Below, one piece after another: positions 1-8,029 of a stretch of DNA of 43,908 nucleotides (positions are counted from its first letter, which is position 1; each line of letters begins with the position of its first letter). This DNA is from a virus. The stretch covers positions 1 through 43,908 of IMG/VR virus record IMGVR_UViG_3300044798_000207; one strand, 5' to 3'. The notes below the pieces were generated by a model. That model searched no databases. It saw only the letters and a list, made by a program, of their open reading frames with translations, and was not told the DNA's origin. The translations under genes were made by a program, and so were the position numbers.

Positions 1-97
1 ACTCCAAAAAGAGCCACTGGGGCATTTAAACAAGCACCTCGAAGACTTAAAAGAGGCGGAAGAGATGGGGATTTTTCTCGATGGCAGTGATAATTAA
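1..97 (+). CDS. C-terminal end of ATP-grasp protein (repeat copy of 43782..43878)
   Basis: These bases repeat the last part of the ATP-grasp gene found whole at 42625..43878. The reading frame enters at base 2 and stops at TAA 95..97, overlapping the portal start by 17 bases. It is not a second gene: the window is circular and this is the overlap. Confidence 0.9.
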   Translation, partial: LQKEPLGHLNKHLEDLKEAEEMGIFLDGSDN

Positions 98-127
98 CGA
101 CGGCAAAGTAGGCAAAGAAGAGAAGAA
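1..127. repeat. 127-bp terminal direct repeat, left copy (circle junction)
   Basis: Bases 1..127 are identical to 43782..43908. The length equals a common maximum assembler k-mer, so the simplest reading is an assembly overlap of a circular or circularly permuted genome of 43,781 bp, not a packaged terminal repeat. The repeat cuts through coding sequence (ATP-grasp end and portal start), which supports an arbitrary cut point. Confidence 0.9.
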
Positions 128-1892
128 GGAAGTTACAACCTGGCTTACTCGTATTAATCACGGGGAGAAGTTTAGAGACGCCGACAACCGAAAAGTAGCC
201 TGGACGAACATGAAGAAATATTATCGGAACCAGTTTGCCGGTGATATTATGTCTGTTCCTTTGATTTACTCCCACGGCCGCCAGATGATTCCGTTTCTCT
301 ACTTCAAGAATCCTGTCGTGGAATGCACCCCCCTACAACGAGGCTTCGGGCACAAAGCCAAAATCCTTGAAGCCGTGGACAACATGCTCATTCGCGAAAT
401 GCGCGTTAAGGAGCAACTCAAACTCATCATACAGGACGCTTATTTATATGATTACGGCATTCGCAAAGTTGGCTATGATTCCGAATTTGGCTATGATGCT
501 ACCGGGTCGTTGTGGAAAGAGTTATTCGACGAGCTGGGAATTGAACTCACCAAAGAAGAAGCGGAAGAGTACAACACATACATTATCAGTGAGTTCCCAT
601 TTTTCCTTCGGGTTCCTCCCAAGCGATTTATTGTTGATCCTGATGTCGAAGGACCAACTTTAGACACAGCGCGTTGGGTCATTGAAGAATTCTACAGGCC
701 GCTGGAAGACGTTTTGGATGACGATAGGTATCATTTTCCTAAGAACCTTACTGCAACTCACATGATTAACAAGGATTCTTCCGGGAATACCGTAATAAGC
801 CCTAATAAAGAAGGACAGGTTGGTCTTGACATTGCCAAGAAGTCTGACATTGAACGAGTGAAAATGTGGGAGATTTGGGATAAGAAAAACCGAGAGGTTA
901 TGATTCTTGCTGATGGGCACTATGGTTTCGGTCGGCGCGTAGAAGACGTTTGGAATTTGCAGAATTTCTTTCCTTATGATCGCCTTTGCTTCAATCCTAT
1001 GTCGGATGAACATTATTCTGTCTCCGATGCCATGTATGTTGAGAAGCAACAAATCGAATACAACGATACCGTAAGTCAGGAAATGACTCATCGACGGCAC
1101 TCAAACAGAAAGATTCTGGCGCGAGAAGGCGCTTTTAGTGCTGAGCAGAAGAAGAATCTGCTATCAGGCAAAGCCGATGTTTTGGTCGAGACTCAGGTTC
1201 CTGTAGCCGAGATTACCCACCTAACCCCAAGCATGAGCCGTGACATCTACCAGGCCCGTGGTGACATTCGTACTGACATGATGGAAACCCTGGCTATGGG
1301 GCGCAATCAGATGTCTCAAGAGATGGGAAAGCGCAAGACTGCTTCTGAGGCTATGATTATTAACCAGTACACCGAGCTCCGCAGTGACGAGCGCCGGGAC
1401 ATTGTGGCGGACTTCATCGAACGGGCCATTCAGGATGTAAACACGCTGGTGTTCAAATTCTGGGACGTTCCCGACGTTATTGAGCTTGTTGGACAGGAAG
1501 GTGAGGCGTGGGCAGAGTGGACGGGAGCAGATTTGGAAGGCAGATACGCCGTACAGATCGTTCCGAACAGTGTTATGCCCCACACCAAAGAGCAATACAA
1601 GCAAAAAGTGGAGCATCTGTACAGCATTGTAACTGGAAATCCGTTCGTTAATTTGAAGGAAATGACACGATTACTTTTTGATGCTTACGAGGAATTCGAC
1701 ACAGAGAAACTTATTTTGAAGCAACAGGGAGAAGCGCCGAGCATGGCAGACTTCCGGCCTGGCCAGGCGAAGATGCAGGATGATGCTAAACCTCAACCCG
1801 AAGGTCAAATTAATCTTCAGGGGTCCCCTGAAGGAGCGATGGCCCAGGGGCAGAGGGAAATAGGCGGAGAACAAAAAGGAGGAAAGAAGTAA
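81..1892 (+). CDS. Portal protein (podovirus-type head-tail connector)
   Basis: 603 residues, the size of large podovirus portals. The portal forms the dodecameric ring at the capsid vertex through which DNA is packaged and ejected. Support comes from the acidic/aromatic N-terminal half, a long helical segment (about residues 330-480), a charged Q/G/P-rich tail, and position directly before scaffold and capsid genes. ATG at 81 overlaps the ATP-grasp stop by 17 bases, showing the late operon continues across the circle junction. No catalytic motif is expected. The call rests on size, composition and synteny. Confidence 0.85.
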   Translation: MAVIINDGKVGKEEKKEVTTWLTRINHGEKFRDADNRKVAWTNMKKYYRNQFAGDIMSVPLIYSHGRQMIPFLYFKNPVVECTPLQRGFGHKAKILEAVDNMLIREMRVKEQLKLIIQDAYLYDYGIRKVGYDSEFGYDATGSLWKELFDELGIELTKEEAEEYNTYIISEFPFFLRVPPKRFIVDPDVEGPTLDTARWVIEEFYRPLEDVLDDDRYHFPKNLTATHMINKDSSGNTVISPNKEGQVGLDIAKKSDIERVKMWEIWDKKNREVMILADGHYGFGRRVEDVWNLQNFFPYDRLCFNPMSDEHYSVSDAMYVEKQQIEYNDTVSQEMTHRRHSNRKILAREGAFSAEQKKNLLSGKADVLVETQVPVAEITHLTPSMSRDIYQARGDIRTDMMETLAMGRNQMSQEMGKRKTASEAMIINQYTELRSDERRDIVADFIERAIQDVNTLVFKFWDVPDVIELVGQEGEAWAEWTGADLEGRYAVQIVPNSVMPHTKEQYKQKVEHLYSIVTGNPFVNLKEMTRLLFDAYEEFDTEKLILKQQGEAPSMADFRPGQAKMQDDAKPQPEGQINLQGSPEGAMAQGQREIGGEQKGGKK

Positions 1893-2041
1893 TGGCAGAG
1901 AAACGGCCTTATTGTAACCGGCATCAGCGGAACAAGATATTTCGTGGCGGCAAGTGGATATGCCCTTTGTGTATTGCAGACAACACCGTTGATGACGAGC
2001 CCAAGTCTCCAGTGGCAAAAGCGATTGGAAAGCAGGCGTGA
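1892..2041 (+). CDS. Small cysteine-containing protein (49 aa)
   Basis: 49 residues. ATG shares its first base with the portal stop (TAATG) and follows an AAAGGAGG site, so it is probably translationally coupled. It holds a Cys-x2-His pair near residue 8 and a CPLC pair near residue 24, a possible single zinc site, with a charged C-terminus. It overlaps the next start as GTGA. Function unknown. Confidence 0.6.
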   Translation: MAEKRPYCNRHQRNKIFRGGKWICPLCIADNTVDDEPKSPVAKAIGKQA

Positions 2042-2463
2042 TTAAACTCAACATTCAGGTGATTCCCCATAAGGAGCAAGAAGCAGGAATTACGGGCGAA
2101 TGGTGGACGGATGAAGAAGGCGTGGTACAGATTCGTGTATCTCGTATGGGCGACGTTCGATACGAGGTGTTGCATATAGTGCATGAAGTGGCAGAATGGG
2201 CCGCTTCTTTAGTGCACCCAGAAATAATGAACGATGAGCTTACGGATGCTTATGATGAAGAGTTTCTTCGTAAGCGAGAAGCAAAAGAGTTGCCCGCGAA
2301 ACTGGAAGAGCCCGGATTCGGTCCTGGTTGTCCTTACGGCCCTGGGCATCACATTGCAACGGGGTTTGAACTTATTCTTTGTCCCAGCATGAATGTTAAT
2401 TGGATGGATTACCAGGCTCGGATTGACGAAGTAGCGTTTGAAGGAAAGGAGTTTAGTTGCTGA
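2038..2463 (+). CDS. Hypothetical protein with HxxHE motif
   Basis: 141 residues from GTG 2038, coupled to the upstream stop by a GTGA overlap. Residues about 46-50 read HIVHE inside a predicted helix, a possible metal-binding motif but not a complete HExxH protease signature. The C-terminal half has a Gly/Pro/His-rich segment with two Cys. It sits between portal and scaffold, where podophages often keep small non-structural genes. Function not recognised. Confidence 0.6.
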   Translation: MIKLNIQVIPHKEQEAGITGEWWTDEEGVVQIRVSRMGDVRYEVLHIVHEVAEWAASLVHPEIMNDELTDAYDEEFLRKREAKELPAKLEEPGFGPGCPYGPGHHIATGFELILCPSMNVNWMDYQARIDEVAFEGKEFSC

Positions 2464-2747
2464 TGCCGATCTATTCGTATTTCTGCTCAAATTGTAAAGG
2501 CACTTCCGAAGAATACCGTCAGCTTGCCGACCGTTTGAATACTGCAACTTGTCCAAATTGTGGATCTGTTGCAATGTTTGTGCTTACGTTTTCTGCTCGT
2601 CAGGGTCCGTCTTATCCATACATGGATACTAACATGGACCACAAGCCTGTTGAGATTACTTCTTTGAAGCAACGTAACAGAGAACTTAAAAAGCGAGGAC
2701 TCCAGGATTGTGGAGTTCGGAGAGGAAACCCAGGATCATGGATTTAA
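2463..2747 (+). CDS. FmdB-like zinc-ribbon protein
   Basis: 94 residues. The ATG at 2463 is chosen over the in-frame TTG at 2457 because it gives the family's typical opening MPIYSYFC. CxxC at residues 8-11 and CxxC near 31-34 form a zinc ribbon like FmdB-type proteins. The tail (KxRNxELKKxGL) matches the form common in phage versions near capsid genes. It overlaps the preceding stop and the next start. The role is unknown; a regulatory or assembly role is inference. Confidence 0.75.
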   Translation: MPIYSYFCSNCKGTSEEYRQLADRLNTATCPNCGSVAMFVLTFSARQGPSYPYMDTNMDHKPVEITSLKQRNRELKKRGLQDCGVRRGNPGSWI

Positions 2748-2926
2748 AACCAAAGAGAACGCTTATTGTGGAGCAGCTGGAAGACGATACCTACGCCTGC
2801 GCATACCAGGGCCTAACTGCCCGTCAGCAGCTCCTTCCAATGCTTCGGGCTGCGGAGAAACAGTTTCGCATTAATTTGAACAGAAGAGCCATTCAAATGA
2901 GCGAGGAGTCTGGAAAGCTTATTTAA
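2738..2926 (+). CDS. Small hypothetical protein (62 aa)
   Basis: 62 residues from ATG 2738, which overlaps the end of the zinc-ribbon gene by 10 bases; the site ahead is GAGGAAACCCAGGATC. The protein is mixed charged and probably helical, with no Cys or membrane segment. An in-frame TTG at 2708 exists but lacks a good site. Function not recognised. Confidence 0.55.
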   Translation: MDLKPKRTLIVEQLEDDTYACAYQGLTARQQLLPMLRAAEKQFRINLNRRAIQMSEESGKLI

Positions 2927-3001
2927 CACAATTGTTGTACAACGCCTTCGGGCGCATTCCGGGGCCGCCTCCCGTAAAGGGCGAGTAGTAGAAAGGATAA
3001 T
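2927..3001 (+). other. Short intergenic region with UUCG hairpin before scaffold gene
   Basis: It contains CGCCTTCGGGCG, a 4-bp stem closed by a UUCG tetraloop (about 2942..2953), preceded by the 8-bp palindrome TTGTACAA. No U-run follows, so it is not a standard intrinsic terminator. It may be an RNA-stabilising or processing hairpin ahead of the scaffold message. Confidence 0.4.
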
Positions 3002-3754
3002 ATGCCAGTAAGTGAATTAATTGCACAAGCTGCGGAAAAGGCTGCAAAAGACCTCAACCTCACTGAGGAAGAGGAAGTTGCCGAACAGCCCGGTGACGAA
3101 GAAGAAGCGTCTACGGAAGAGACAACCGAAGAGGAAATTGTTGAGGCGGAAGAAGGGGAAGAAAAACTTCCCTCCAAGAAACCCACCAAAACAGTTCCTA
3201 TTGAGCGCTTTAATGAAGTTTATAGCAAGATGAAGCAAATGGAGCGCTATGTACAGTTCATGGCGACTCAGCAACCAAAAGAACAACCTGTCGCAGAAAA
3301 ACCGGACCCGATTCCCGATCTGGACGAGCTTACAAACAAGGAACTTTATGCTTACATGGTAAAGACCCTTGGCAAAGAGATGAGAGGTGCGCTTAAAGAA
3401 GCAGTAAATCCTCTTGCTCAATTCGTTGATTCCTCCAAACAGGAACGGGCTGACAGGGACGTTGCTAGTGTTGCTGCTACTCACTCCGACTACTTCGACT
3501 ACGCCGAACCGATGATGGCGATTTCAAATCGCAATCCTGGTTTGACCGCAGAAGAAGTTTACTTTCTTGCTAAGGGCGACAAAGCCTCAGTAACCAAAAG
3601 TGTTGTCAAACGCCAGAAGGAAAAGATGCTGGCCAAGAAAAAGGCCAACGTCGAAAAGCGTTCGTCTCCCGAAGGCAAAATTTCTGAAAAAGCTGAATTC
3701 AAGACCGTCCGTGAGGCTGGAATAGCCTCAGCCAAGAAATTGGGCTTACTCTAA
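3002..3754 (+). CDS. Capsid scaffold protein
   Basis: 250 residues. The N-terminal 60 residues are extremely acidic (runs of E/D), followed by a helical, probably coiled segment (about 70-150) and a strongly basic C-terminus (RQKEKMLAKKK and on). An acidic start and basic end, highly helical, directly before the major capsid gene is the usual scaffold pattern; the basic end normally contacts the capsid protein during procapsid assembly. Start ATG 3002 follows AGAAAGGATA. No protease motif is seen. Confidence 0.8.
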   Translation: MPVSELIAQAAEKAAKDLNLTEEEEVAEQPGDEEEASTEETTEEEIVEAEEGEEKLPSKKPTKTVPIERFNEVYSKMKQMERYVQFMATQQPKEQPVAEKPDPIPDLDELTNKELYAYMVKTLGKEMRGALKEAVNPLAQFVDSSKQERADRDVASVAATHSDYFDYAEPMMAISNRNPGLTAEEVYFLAKGDKASVTKSVVKRQKEKMLAKKKANVEKRSSPEGKISEKAEFKTVREAGIASAKKLGLL

Positions 3755-3797
3755 TCTGCCTCAAGGAGTGGTCTTAGAAAATTGAAAGGAAAAACTA

Positions 3798-4772
3798 ATG
3801 CCAACTCCTACTTTAACCAGTGCAGAATATACACTGGATTCCCTGTACACAACTACCTGGCAGTCTGTTAAAAAGCAGGTTACGGACCAGATATTCAATG
3901 CCACGCCCTTTTTCTACGAGATGTACAAAGGTGAAAACATCGAGCGTGAAGACGGCGGGCGGTATATCGAAGAGCCGTTAATGTACGGGAAAAACGCGAC
4001 AATCGCGTGGATCGACAAAGGCGGAACCATCAGTATTGCCGATACCGATCCTCTGACCACAAGCACGTGGAACTGGCGCAACCTGGCCGGAACCGTTGTG
4101 CGGATGTGGGCTGACGATATGGCAAACTCTGGTATCCACAAGAAAATCGACTTAATGAATGCTAAGATCGAAAATCTGCGGCTTTCATTAATCGACCAGT
4201 TGGAGATTAATCTGTTCACCGCGCAGGCCGGTTCTGCGATGTCGGGGATTCCTGATATTATCCAGGCCGCTCTTCCTGCCGCTCAGTCTTTATCTCCCGG
4301 TGGACTCTCCAAAAGCACCTATCCTTGGTGGAGAAATCAGTATTTTGTCTCCACAGGTTCGTTCGCCGCTTTCGGCAAGTCCGACATGCGAACCATGTAT
4401 AACAACTGCTCCATTGGAAACGATCACCCGAATCTGATCCTAACCGAACAGACCGTGTTCGAATTCTACGAAGCAGAGGCTGAGGACATCCAGAGAATTA
4501 ATGATTCCTCCGCTGCTAACTTGGGCTTCCAGACGTTTCGGTACAAGGGCGCGAATATGTATTACAGCCCTCAGTGCCCGACTGGGTATATATACTTCTT
4601 GAACCTGAAGTATCTAAAGCTCAAAATTGACTCCAAAGCCGATTTCGATATGACCGAATGGAAGGTCATTCCTAATCAACTGGACCGTGTTGCGCAGGTA
4701 GTGTCGAGAATGGAACTTGTGTCCCGTAACAACAGGATGCAGGGGCTCATTGGGGGCATTACGGTTGCGTAA
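3798..4772 (+). CDS. Major capsid protein
   Basis: 324 residues, placed right after the scaffold. It looks like the HK97-fold capsid family of Gram-negative podophages: an N-terminal arm, a helix-rich segment LINxxxIDQLEINLF, a conserved-looking segment HPNLILTEQTVFEFYEAEAE (about 214-233, family usual 'PDLILTTQxxYDxYE') and a C-terminal beta segment ending IGGITVA. No N-terminal protease cleavage site is obvious. It is followed by a 227-nt non-coding stretch with several hairpins, suggesting a separately stabilised abundant message. Confidence 0.85.
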   Translation: MPTPTLTSAEYTLDSLYTTTWQSVKKQVTDQIFNATPFFYEMYKGENIEREDGGRYIEEPLMYGKNATIAWIDKGGTISIADTDPLTTSTWNWRNLAGTVVRMWADDMANSGIHKKIDLMNAKIENLRLSLIDQLEINLFTAQAGSAMSGIPDIIQAALPAAQSLSPGGLSKSTYPWWRNQYFVSTGSFAAFGKSDMRTMYNNCSIGNDHPNLILTEQTVFEFYEAEAEDIQRINDSSAANLGFQTFRYKGANMYYSPQCPTGYIYFLNLKYLKLKIDSKADFDMTEWKVIPNQLDRVAQVVSRMELVSRNNRMQGLIGGITVA

Positions 4773-4999
4773 TTGTGGTGTTGCAAGTTCAACCATACGG
4801 TGGTTGCAAATCTCATTTTCAAAGTTGAGTGGTTGAATTGTGCAATTTCGTTGTGGTATGTCGGCGTTTACTCGACATACTGTGTTCACTAAACACTGAA
4901 CGTTCATTTTTAGTGAACAGGATATTAACAAACTCCGAGGGGGTTGGGCCTGGGTCCACCCCCTTCTGAGGTAGCTTAATCCAAAGGAGGATTATTTAG
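4773..4999 (+). other. Structured 3' region behind the capsid gene (four hairpins)
   Basis: This 227-nt gap holds four inverted repeats in series: CAACCA/TGGTTG (4790..4806); GTATGTCG/CGACATAC (4856..4880, 8 bp, 9-nt loop); TGTTCACTAAA/TTTAGTGAACA (4883..4919, 11 bp, whose loop contains palindrome TGAACGTTCA); and AGGGGGT/ACCCCCT (4938..4964). None ends in a clear U-run. The arrangement could be a transcript stabiliser or attenuator, or in the third repeat a DNA operator, because its half sites match those at 32.7 and 35.0 kb. Confidence 0.6.
4938..4964 (+). terminator. Possible weak terminator hairpin after capsid gene
   Basis: Stem AGGGGGT/ACCCCCT with a 13-nt loop that can add further G-C pairs. 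It is followed by TTCTGAGG, not a U-tract. It may partly terminate or only protect the 3' end; the next gene starts 36 bases downstream with its own AAAGGAGG site. Confidence 0.35.
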
Positions 5000-5824
5000 A
5001 TGGGTGCTACAAAAGTAACATATTTTGAAGGAAAAGGACGGCAGATTCCTACGGGATTTCAGCCTGGTCCTGGTACTGTCGCTGTTGGACAGGGTATTTA
5101 CGATCAGAGCACAACGAAGAAACACGCTCTCGGTGAGCGGCTTCAGATTGGCAATCGCGTATTTTATTATGCAAAAGCCGGTGCTGCCCTGGTTGCTGGA
5201 ATGGTGAATGAGTCAGCGGTTTATGGTGGATCTTCTGGTACAATCCAGACGAACCTGACAGTCCCGACTGTTACAGACGGCTCAAACGCGGCTGGTCAGA
5301 ACAAAGTGACATTGACGATGGCGACGGATGCCGCAGCCCAGGACGCATTTGCTGATGGTTATCTCAGTGGGTATGATGGCGGCGCAGCTTATGGCGCTGG
5401 ACAGACCTACAGAATCAAAAGCAACGAAGCGGCTACTGCGGGCGGAGCTTTGAAGTTGACTCTGTACGACGACCTGGTAGTGTTGTTTACGGCTGGAACT
5501 GCTCACTGCAACGTAATTGCCAATGAGTTCAACGGCGTTAAGACCCTTCAGACAACCTCTGTTGGTTTCGTTGTTGGAGTGTCTTTGATCGTTGTGGCCT
5601 CTGGCTCTTACGGTTGGCTTCAGACCTACGGACCTTGCTGCTGCTTGGTCAATGGGACTGTTACCAACGAGACGGCCATAATTTTTGGTGTCACTGCAAC
5701 CGGATCGTTCGATGCTCAAGTCGCTGGTGGGTCTTCGCTGGCCACACCGCAGCTTGGATTTTTGATGCACGCTGCCATTGCCTCTACGAAATATGGCATG
5801 GTTTTTCTACAGATCATGACATAA
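5000..5824 (+). CDS. Abundant-type virion protein, duplicate copy 1
   Basis: 274 residues, rich in Ala/Gly/Thr/Val, predicted all-beta. It is clearly paralogous to the next gene: near-identical opening (MGATKV-YFEGKGRQIPTGF), shared blocks HALGERLQIGNRVFYY, TIQTNLTVPTVTDGSNAAGQ and LKLTLYDDLVV. It sits next to the capsid gene and has a strong AAAGGAGG site, pointing to a capsid decoration or head protein. The two copies diverge most after residue about 175. The exact role is inference. Confidence 0.7.
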   Translation: MGATKVTYFEGKGRQIPTGFQPGPGTVAVGQGIYDQSTTKKHALGERLQIGNRVFYYAKAGAALVAGMVNESAVYGGSSGTIQTNLTVPTVTDGSNAAGQNKVTLTMATDAAAQDAFADGYLSGYDGGAAYGAGQTYRIKSNEAATAGGALKLTLYDDLVVLFTAGTAHCNVIANEFNGVKTLQTTSVGFVVGVSLIVVASGSYGWLQTYGPCCCLVNGTVTNETAIIFGVTATGSFDAQVAGGSSLATPQLGFLMHAAIASTKYGMVFLQIMT

Positions 5825-5838
5825 AGGAGGAATGAAAA

Positions 5839-6669
5839 ATGGGTGCAACAAAAGTAAGTTATTTTGAAGGTAAGGGTCGCCAGATTCCGACTGGATTCAA
5901 TCCCGGTCCTGGCGCAAGGGTCGTTAGTCAGGGCATCTACGAGCAAAGTGCTACGAAGAAACATGCCCTTGGCGAACGCCTGCAAATTGGAAACAGAGTG
6001 TTTTACTATGCTCTTGCAGGTGCTGTTGCCCTAATTGCCGGACAGTTGTGCGAATCTGCTGCTTATGGTGGATCAAGTGCAACCATTCAGACCAACCTAA
6101 CTGTTCCTACGGTTACAGATGGGTCTAATGCTGCGGGGCAGAATAAGGTCACGGTGACGATGGCAACCGACGCAGCAACCCTCGATCAGTTCGCGGATGG
6201 TTACTTGAGTGTGTATGATGGAACCGCCGCTCAGGGTGTTGGTCAGACCTATCGGATCAAGAGCAATGAAGTAGCGACGGCTGCGGGTGCGCTGAAATTA
6301 ACCTTATATGACGATTTGGTGGTTGTACTCACGGCGGCAGGAGCTTATTGCAACGTGATTACCAATGAGTTTTACAAGGTTCTAATCTCCGCTGCGAACC
6401 CTGTGGGCTTCCCCATTGGGGTTCCTCTAATCGCCGTAACTGCCACTCAGTATGCTTGGCTGCAAACCTTCGGGCCTTGCGCTTGCTTGCTTGGTGGGAC
6501 TACTCCCATTAACGGAGAAGCGTTGACTCGGAGTACGGCTACGGCTGGAGCACTGCAAGTCCAGGTTGCAGGTAGTGGCTCACTTACCAATCCCGAAGTG
6601 GGATTTCTGATGCACCTTGCCTGTGCTGATACTGCATACGGCATGGTGAATTTGAAGATCATGGTGTAA
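5839..6669 (+). CDS. Abundant-type virion protein, duplicate copy 2
   Basis: 276 residues, about two-thirds identical by eye to the gene just upstream, in the same frame order and only 14 bases away with a AAAGGAGGAATG site. Differences are concentrated in the C-terminal 100 residues, including different Cys positions (CACL versus CCCL). A tandem duplication with divergence is the simplest explanation. The copies may form a mixed capsomer decoration or occupy different virion sites. A strong hairpin follows (6679..6701). Confidence 0.7.
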   Translation: MGATKVSYFEGKGRQIPTGFNPGPGARVVSQGIYEQSATKKHALGERLQIGNRVFYYALAGAVALIAGQLCESAAYGGSSATIQTNLTVPTVTDGSNAAGQNKVTVTMATDAATLDQFADGYLSVYDGTAAQGVGQTYRIKSNEVATAAGALKLTLYDDLVVVLTAAGAYCNVITNEFYKVLISAANPVGFPIGVPLIAVTATQYAWLQTFGPCACLLGGTTPINGEALTRSTATAGALQVQVAGSGSLTNPEVGFLMHLACADTAYGMVNLKIMV

Positions 6670-6678
6670 CAATTGACC

Positions 6679-6701
6679 GGGAGGGGCGAATAACCCCTCC
6701 C
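6679..6701 (+). terminator. Strong GC hairpin (GGGAGGGG/CCCCTCCC)
   Basis: Perfect 8-bp stem with a 7-nt loop (CGAATAA) ten bases after the stop of the second duplicate. No U-run follows, so it may be a stabiliser or partial terminator. A second weaker inverted repeat (CCGGAC/GTCC-CGG) follows before the next gene. Confidence 0.5.
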
Positions 6702-6747
6702 AATGCCGGACCCCTAACGTCCCGGAAAGAGGGGAGAGGAAAAGAAA

Positions 6748-7743
6748 ATGGTTTTAATTAAGAAAAGGAATTTCAAGCCTTATTTGTTAGACTGGCTGAT
6801 TCCCAAGTTGGGAGTTGGTATGGCAATAGGGAATATCTACCACATGGCTGTGGCTGGTAGTGCGATGGAACAAAGGTTGAAAGATAATGGCGTTCCAGAT
6901 AGTGAAATCTTTCATACCTTAGCAGCAGCTGAAGATGCAACAAAAGCAAATCAGAATGATGTAATTTGCGCTGCTCCTGGTCTTTACACCGAAACGGTAA
7001 TGACAACATGGGATAAGGCTAACACCCATCTGGTTGGATTGGGTGGTCCAGCGAATCGTGGATATGTTGGTGCTGGACGTGGAGTAGAGTTTTATACTGA
7101 AACCGTGACTGTTGTTGCTATTGTGCATCTTAGTGGTCCGAAATGTCAGTTCCATGATGCAACCTTTGCGAACAATGGAGCTGCTTCTGCTTGCTTAACG
7201 TCTTTCCAAGTTAACAGCTATGGAGAGCACCTCAAAAACTGTCAGTTTATGGGAGTCATGAATGACACCCAGGGTGCTGTATCGGGAGCAAGTTCTCTTG
7301 AGATTCAGCAAGGAACATATCTATTAGCAAAAGGTTGCACCATAGGTTCAACTGAGTGGGGCTTATATGCTTCGAACACCAATGCACCACTGTTGTTCTC
7401 TAATGCCTCTGGCTCTGGTCCTTCGGATGGACGGTTTGTTGCATGTAAAATTCAGCACTATCAGGCAGCGACAACTCGACCCTTGATTTATTGTGCAAGT
7501 TATGGTATGGATAGAGATTGGGTGTTTGATAGATGTGAATTTTACTCTTTCTCCGTCAACCATGCTACCGTTTGTGCTCAGATCATCACTAAGGCTGCCT
7601 ATGGACAAACTCACGATGTGCTCTTCAAAGATTGTGCTGGGTACAATGTTACGGCTTACAAAACGGCCTCTGATGGTTGCACGTGGGCTTCTGGTGGTGG
7701 TGCGGCAGCAGCCAAAACAGGTGTGGCAGTGGTTACCACGTAA
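6748..7743 (+). CDS. Parallel beta-helix virion protein
   Basis: 331 residues. From about residue 70 it shows the rung pattern of right-handed beta-helix (pectate-lyase-like) proteins: CQFHDATF, CQFMGVM, GCTIGS, ACKIQHY, RCEFYSF, KDCAGYN, each a Cys-x-hydrophobic strand spaced 25-40 residues apart. Such folds occur in head fibres, tail spikes and carbohydrate-binding virion proteins. The basic N-terminus (VLIKKRNFKPYLLDW) may be an anchor. It lies with head genes rather than the tail fibre at 39.4 kb. Enzymatic activity cannot be judged. Confidence 0.65.
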   Translation: MVLIKKRNFKPYLLDWLIPKLGVGMAIGNIYHMAVAGSAMEQRLKDNGVPDSEIFHTLAAAEDATKANQNDVICAAPGLYTETVMTTWDKANTHLVGLGGPANRGYVGAGRGVEFYTETVTVVAIVHLSGPKCQFHDATFANNGAASACLTSFQVNSYGEHLKNCQFMGVMNDTQGAVSGASSLEIQQGTYLLAKGCTIGSTEWGLYASNTNAPLLFSNASGSGPSDGRFVACKIQHYQAATTRPLIYCASYGMDRDWVFDRCEFYSFSVNHATVCAQIITKAAYGQTHDVLFKDCAGYNVTAYKTASDGCTWASGGGAAAAKTGVAVVTT

Positions 7744-7757
7744 TAGGAGGGTAAGAA

Positions 7758-7982
7758 ATGGCGGAAGCACTATCAGGATTGAAAGTCTATCCTACCTGGG
7801 AAATCTTAGAGCGCACAGATCCAGGTGAGTGGAGTGCGTTGGATGCTGCCAGTAAAGAACTTTATCATGGCATAATTAGTGCAGGTACAGTTCGCTTCAC
7901 TACTGGTAGTCTCGTAAGGGATGTTCTTTTAGTTTTGTTCCCTGTGGGGAGTATTACAGGAGACAAACTTCGCTTAATGTAA
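7758..7982 (+). CDS. Small hypothetical virion-region protein (74 aa)
   Basis: 74 residues with start ATG 7758 and a good AGGAGGGTAAGAA site, 14 bases after the beta-helix gene. Acidic in the middle, with a hydrophobic C-terminal third (DVLLVLFPVGSI). It is followed directly by an intrinsic terminator, so it ends a transcription unit. Function not recognised. Confidence 0.6.
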   Translation: MAEALSGLKVYPTWEILERTDPGEWSALDAASKELYHGIISAGTVRFTTGSLVRDVLLVLFPVGSITGDKLRLM

Positions 7983-7992
7983 ACCCTAACCT

Positions 7993-8017
7993 GGGGAGGG
8001 TTTAGCCCTCCCCTTTT
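7993..8017 (+). terminator. Intrinsic terminator
   Basis: GGGGAGGG/CCCTCCCC, a perfect 8-bp GC stem with a 5-nt loop (TTTAG), followed by TTTTC. It lies between the 74-aa gene and the adaptor genes, so it may end most head-gene transcripts and lower expression of the tail genes. This is the best classical terminator in the window. Confidence 0.7.
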
Positions 8018-8029
8018 CTGGAGCCTTAC

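Noticed and set aside
1-127. Biological direct terminal repeat like T7
   Set aside because: The length equals a common assembler k-mer and the repeat lies within coding sequence, so an assembly overlap is simpler.
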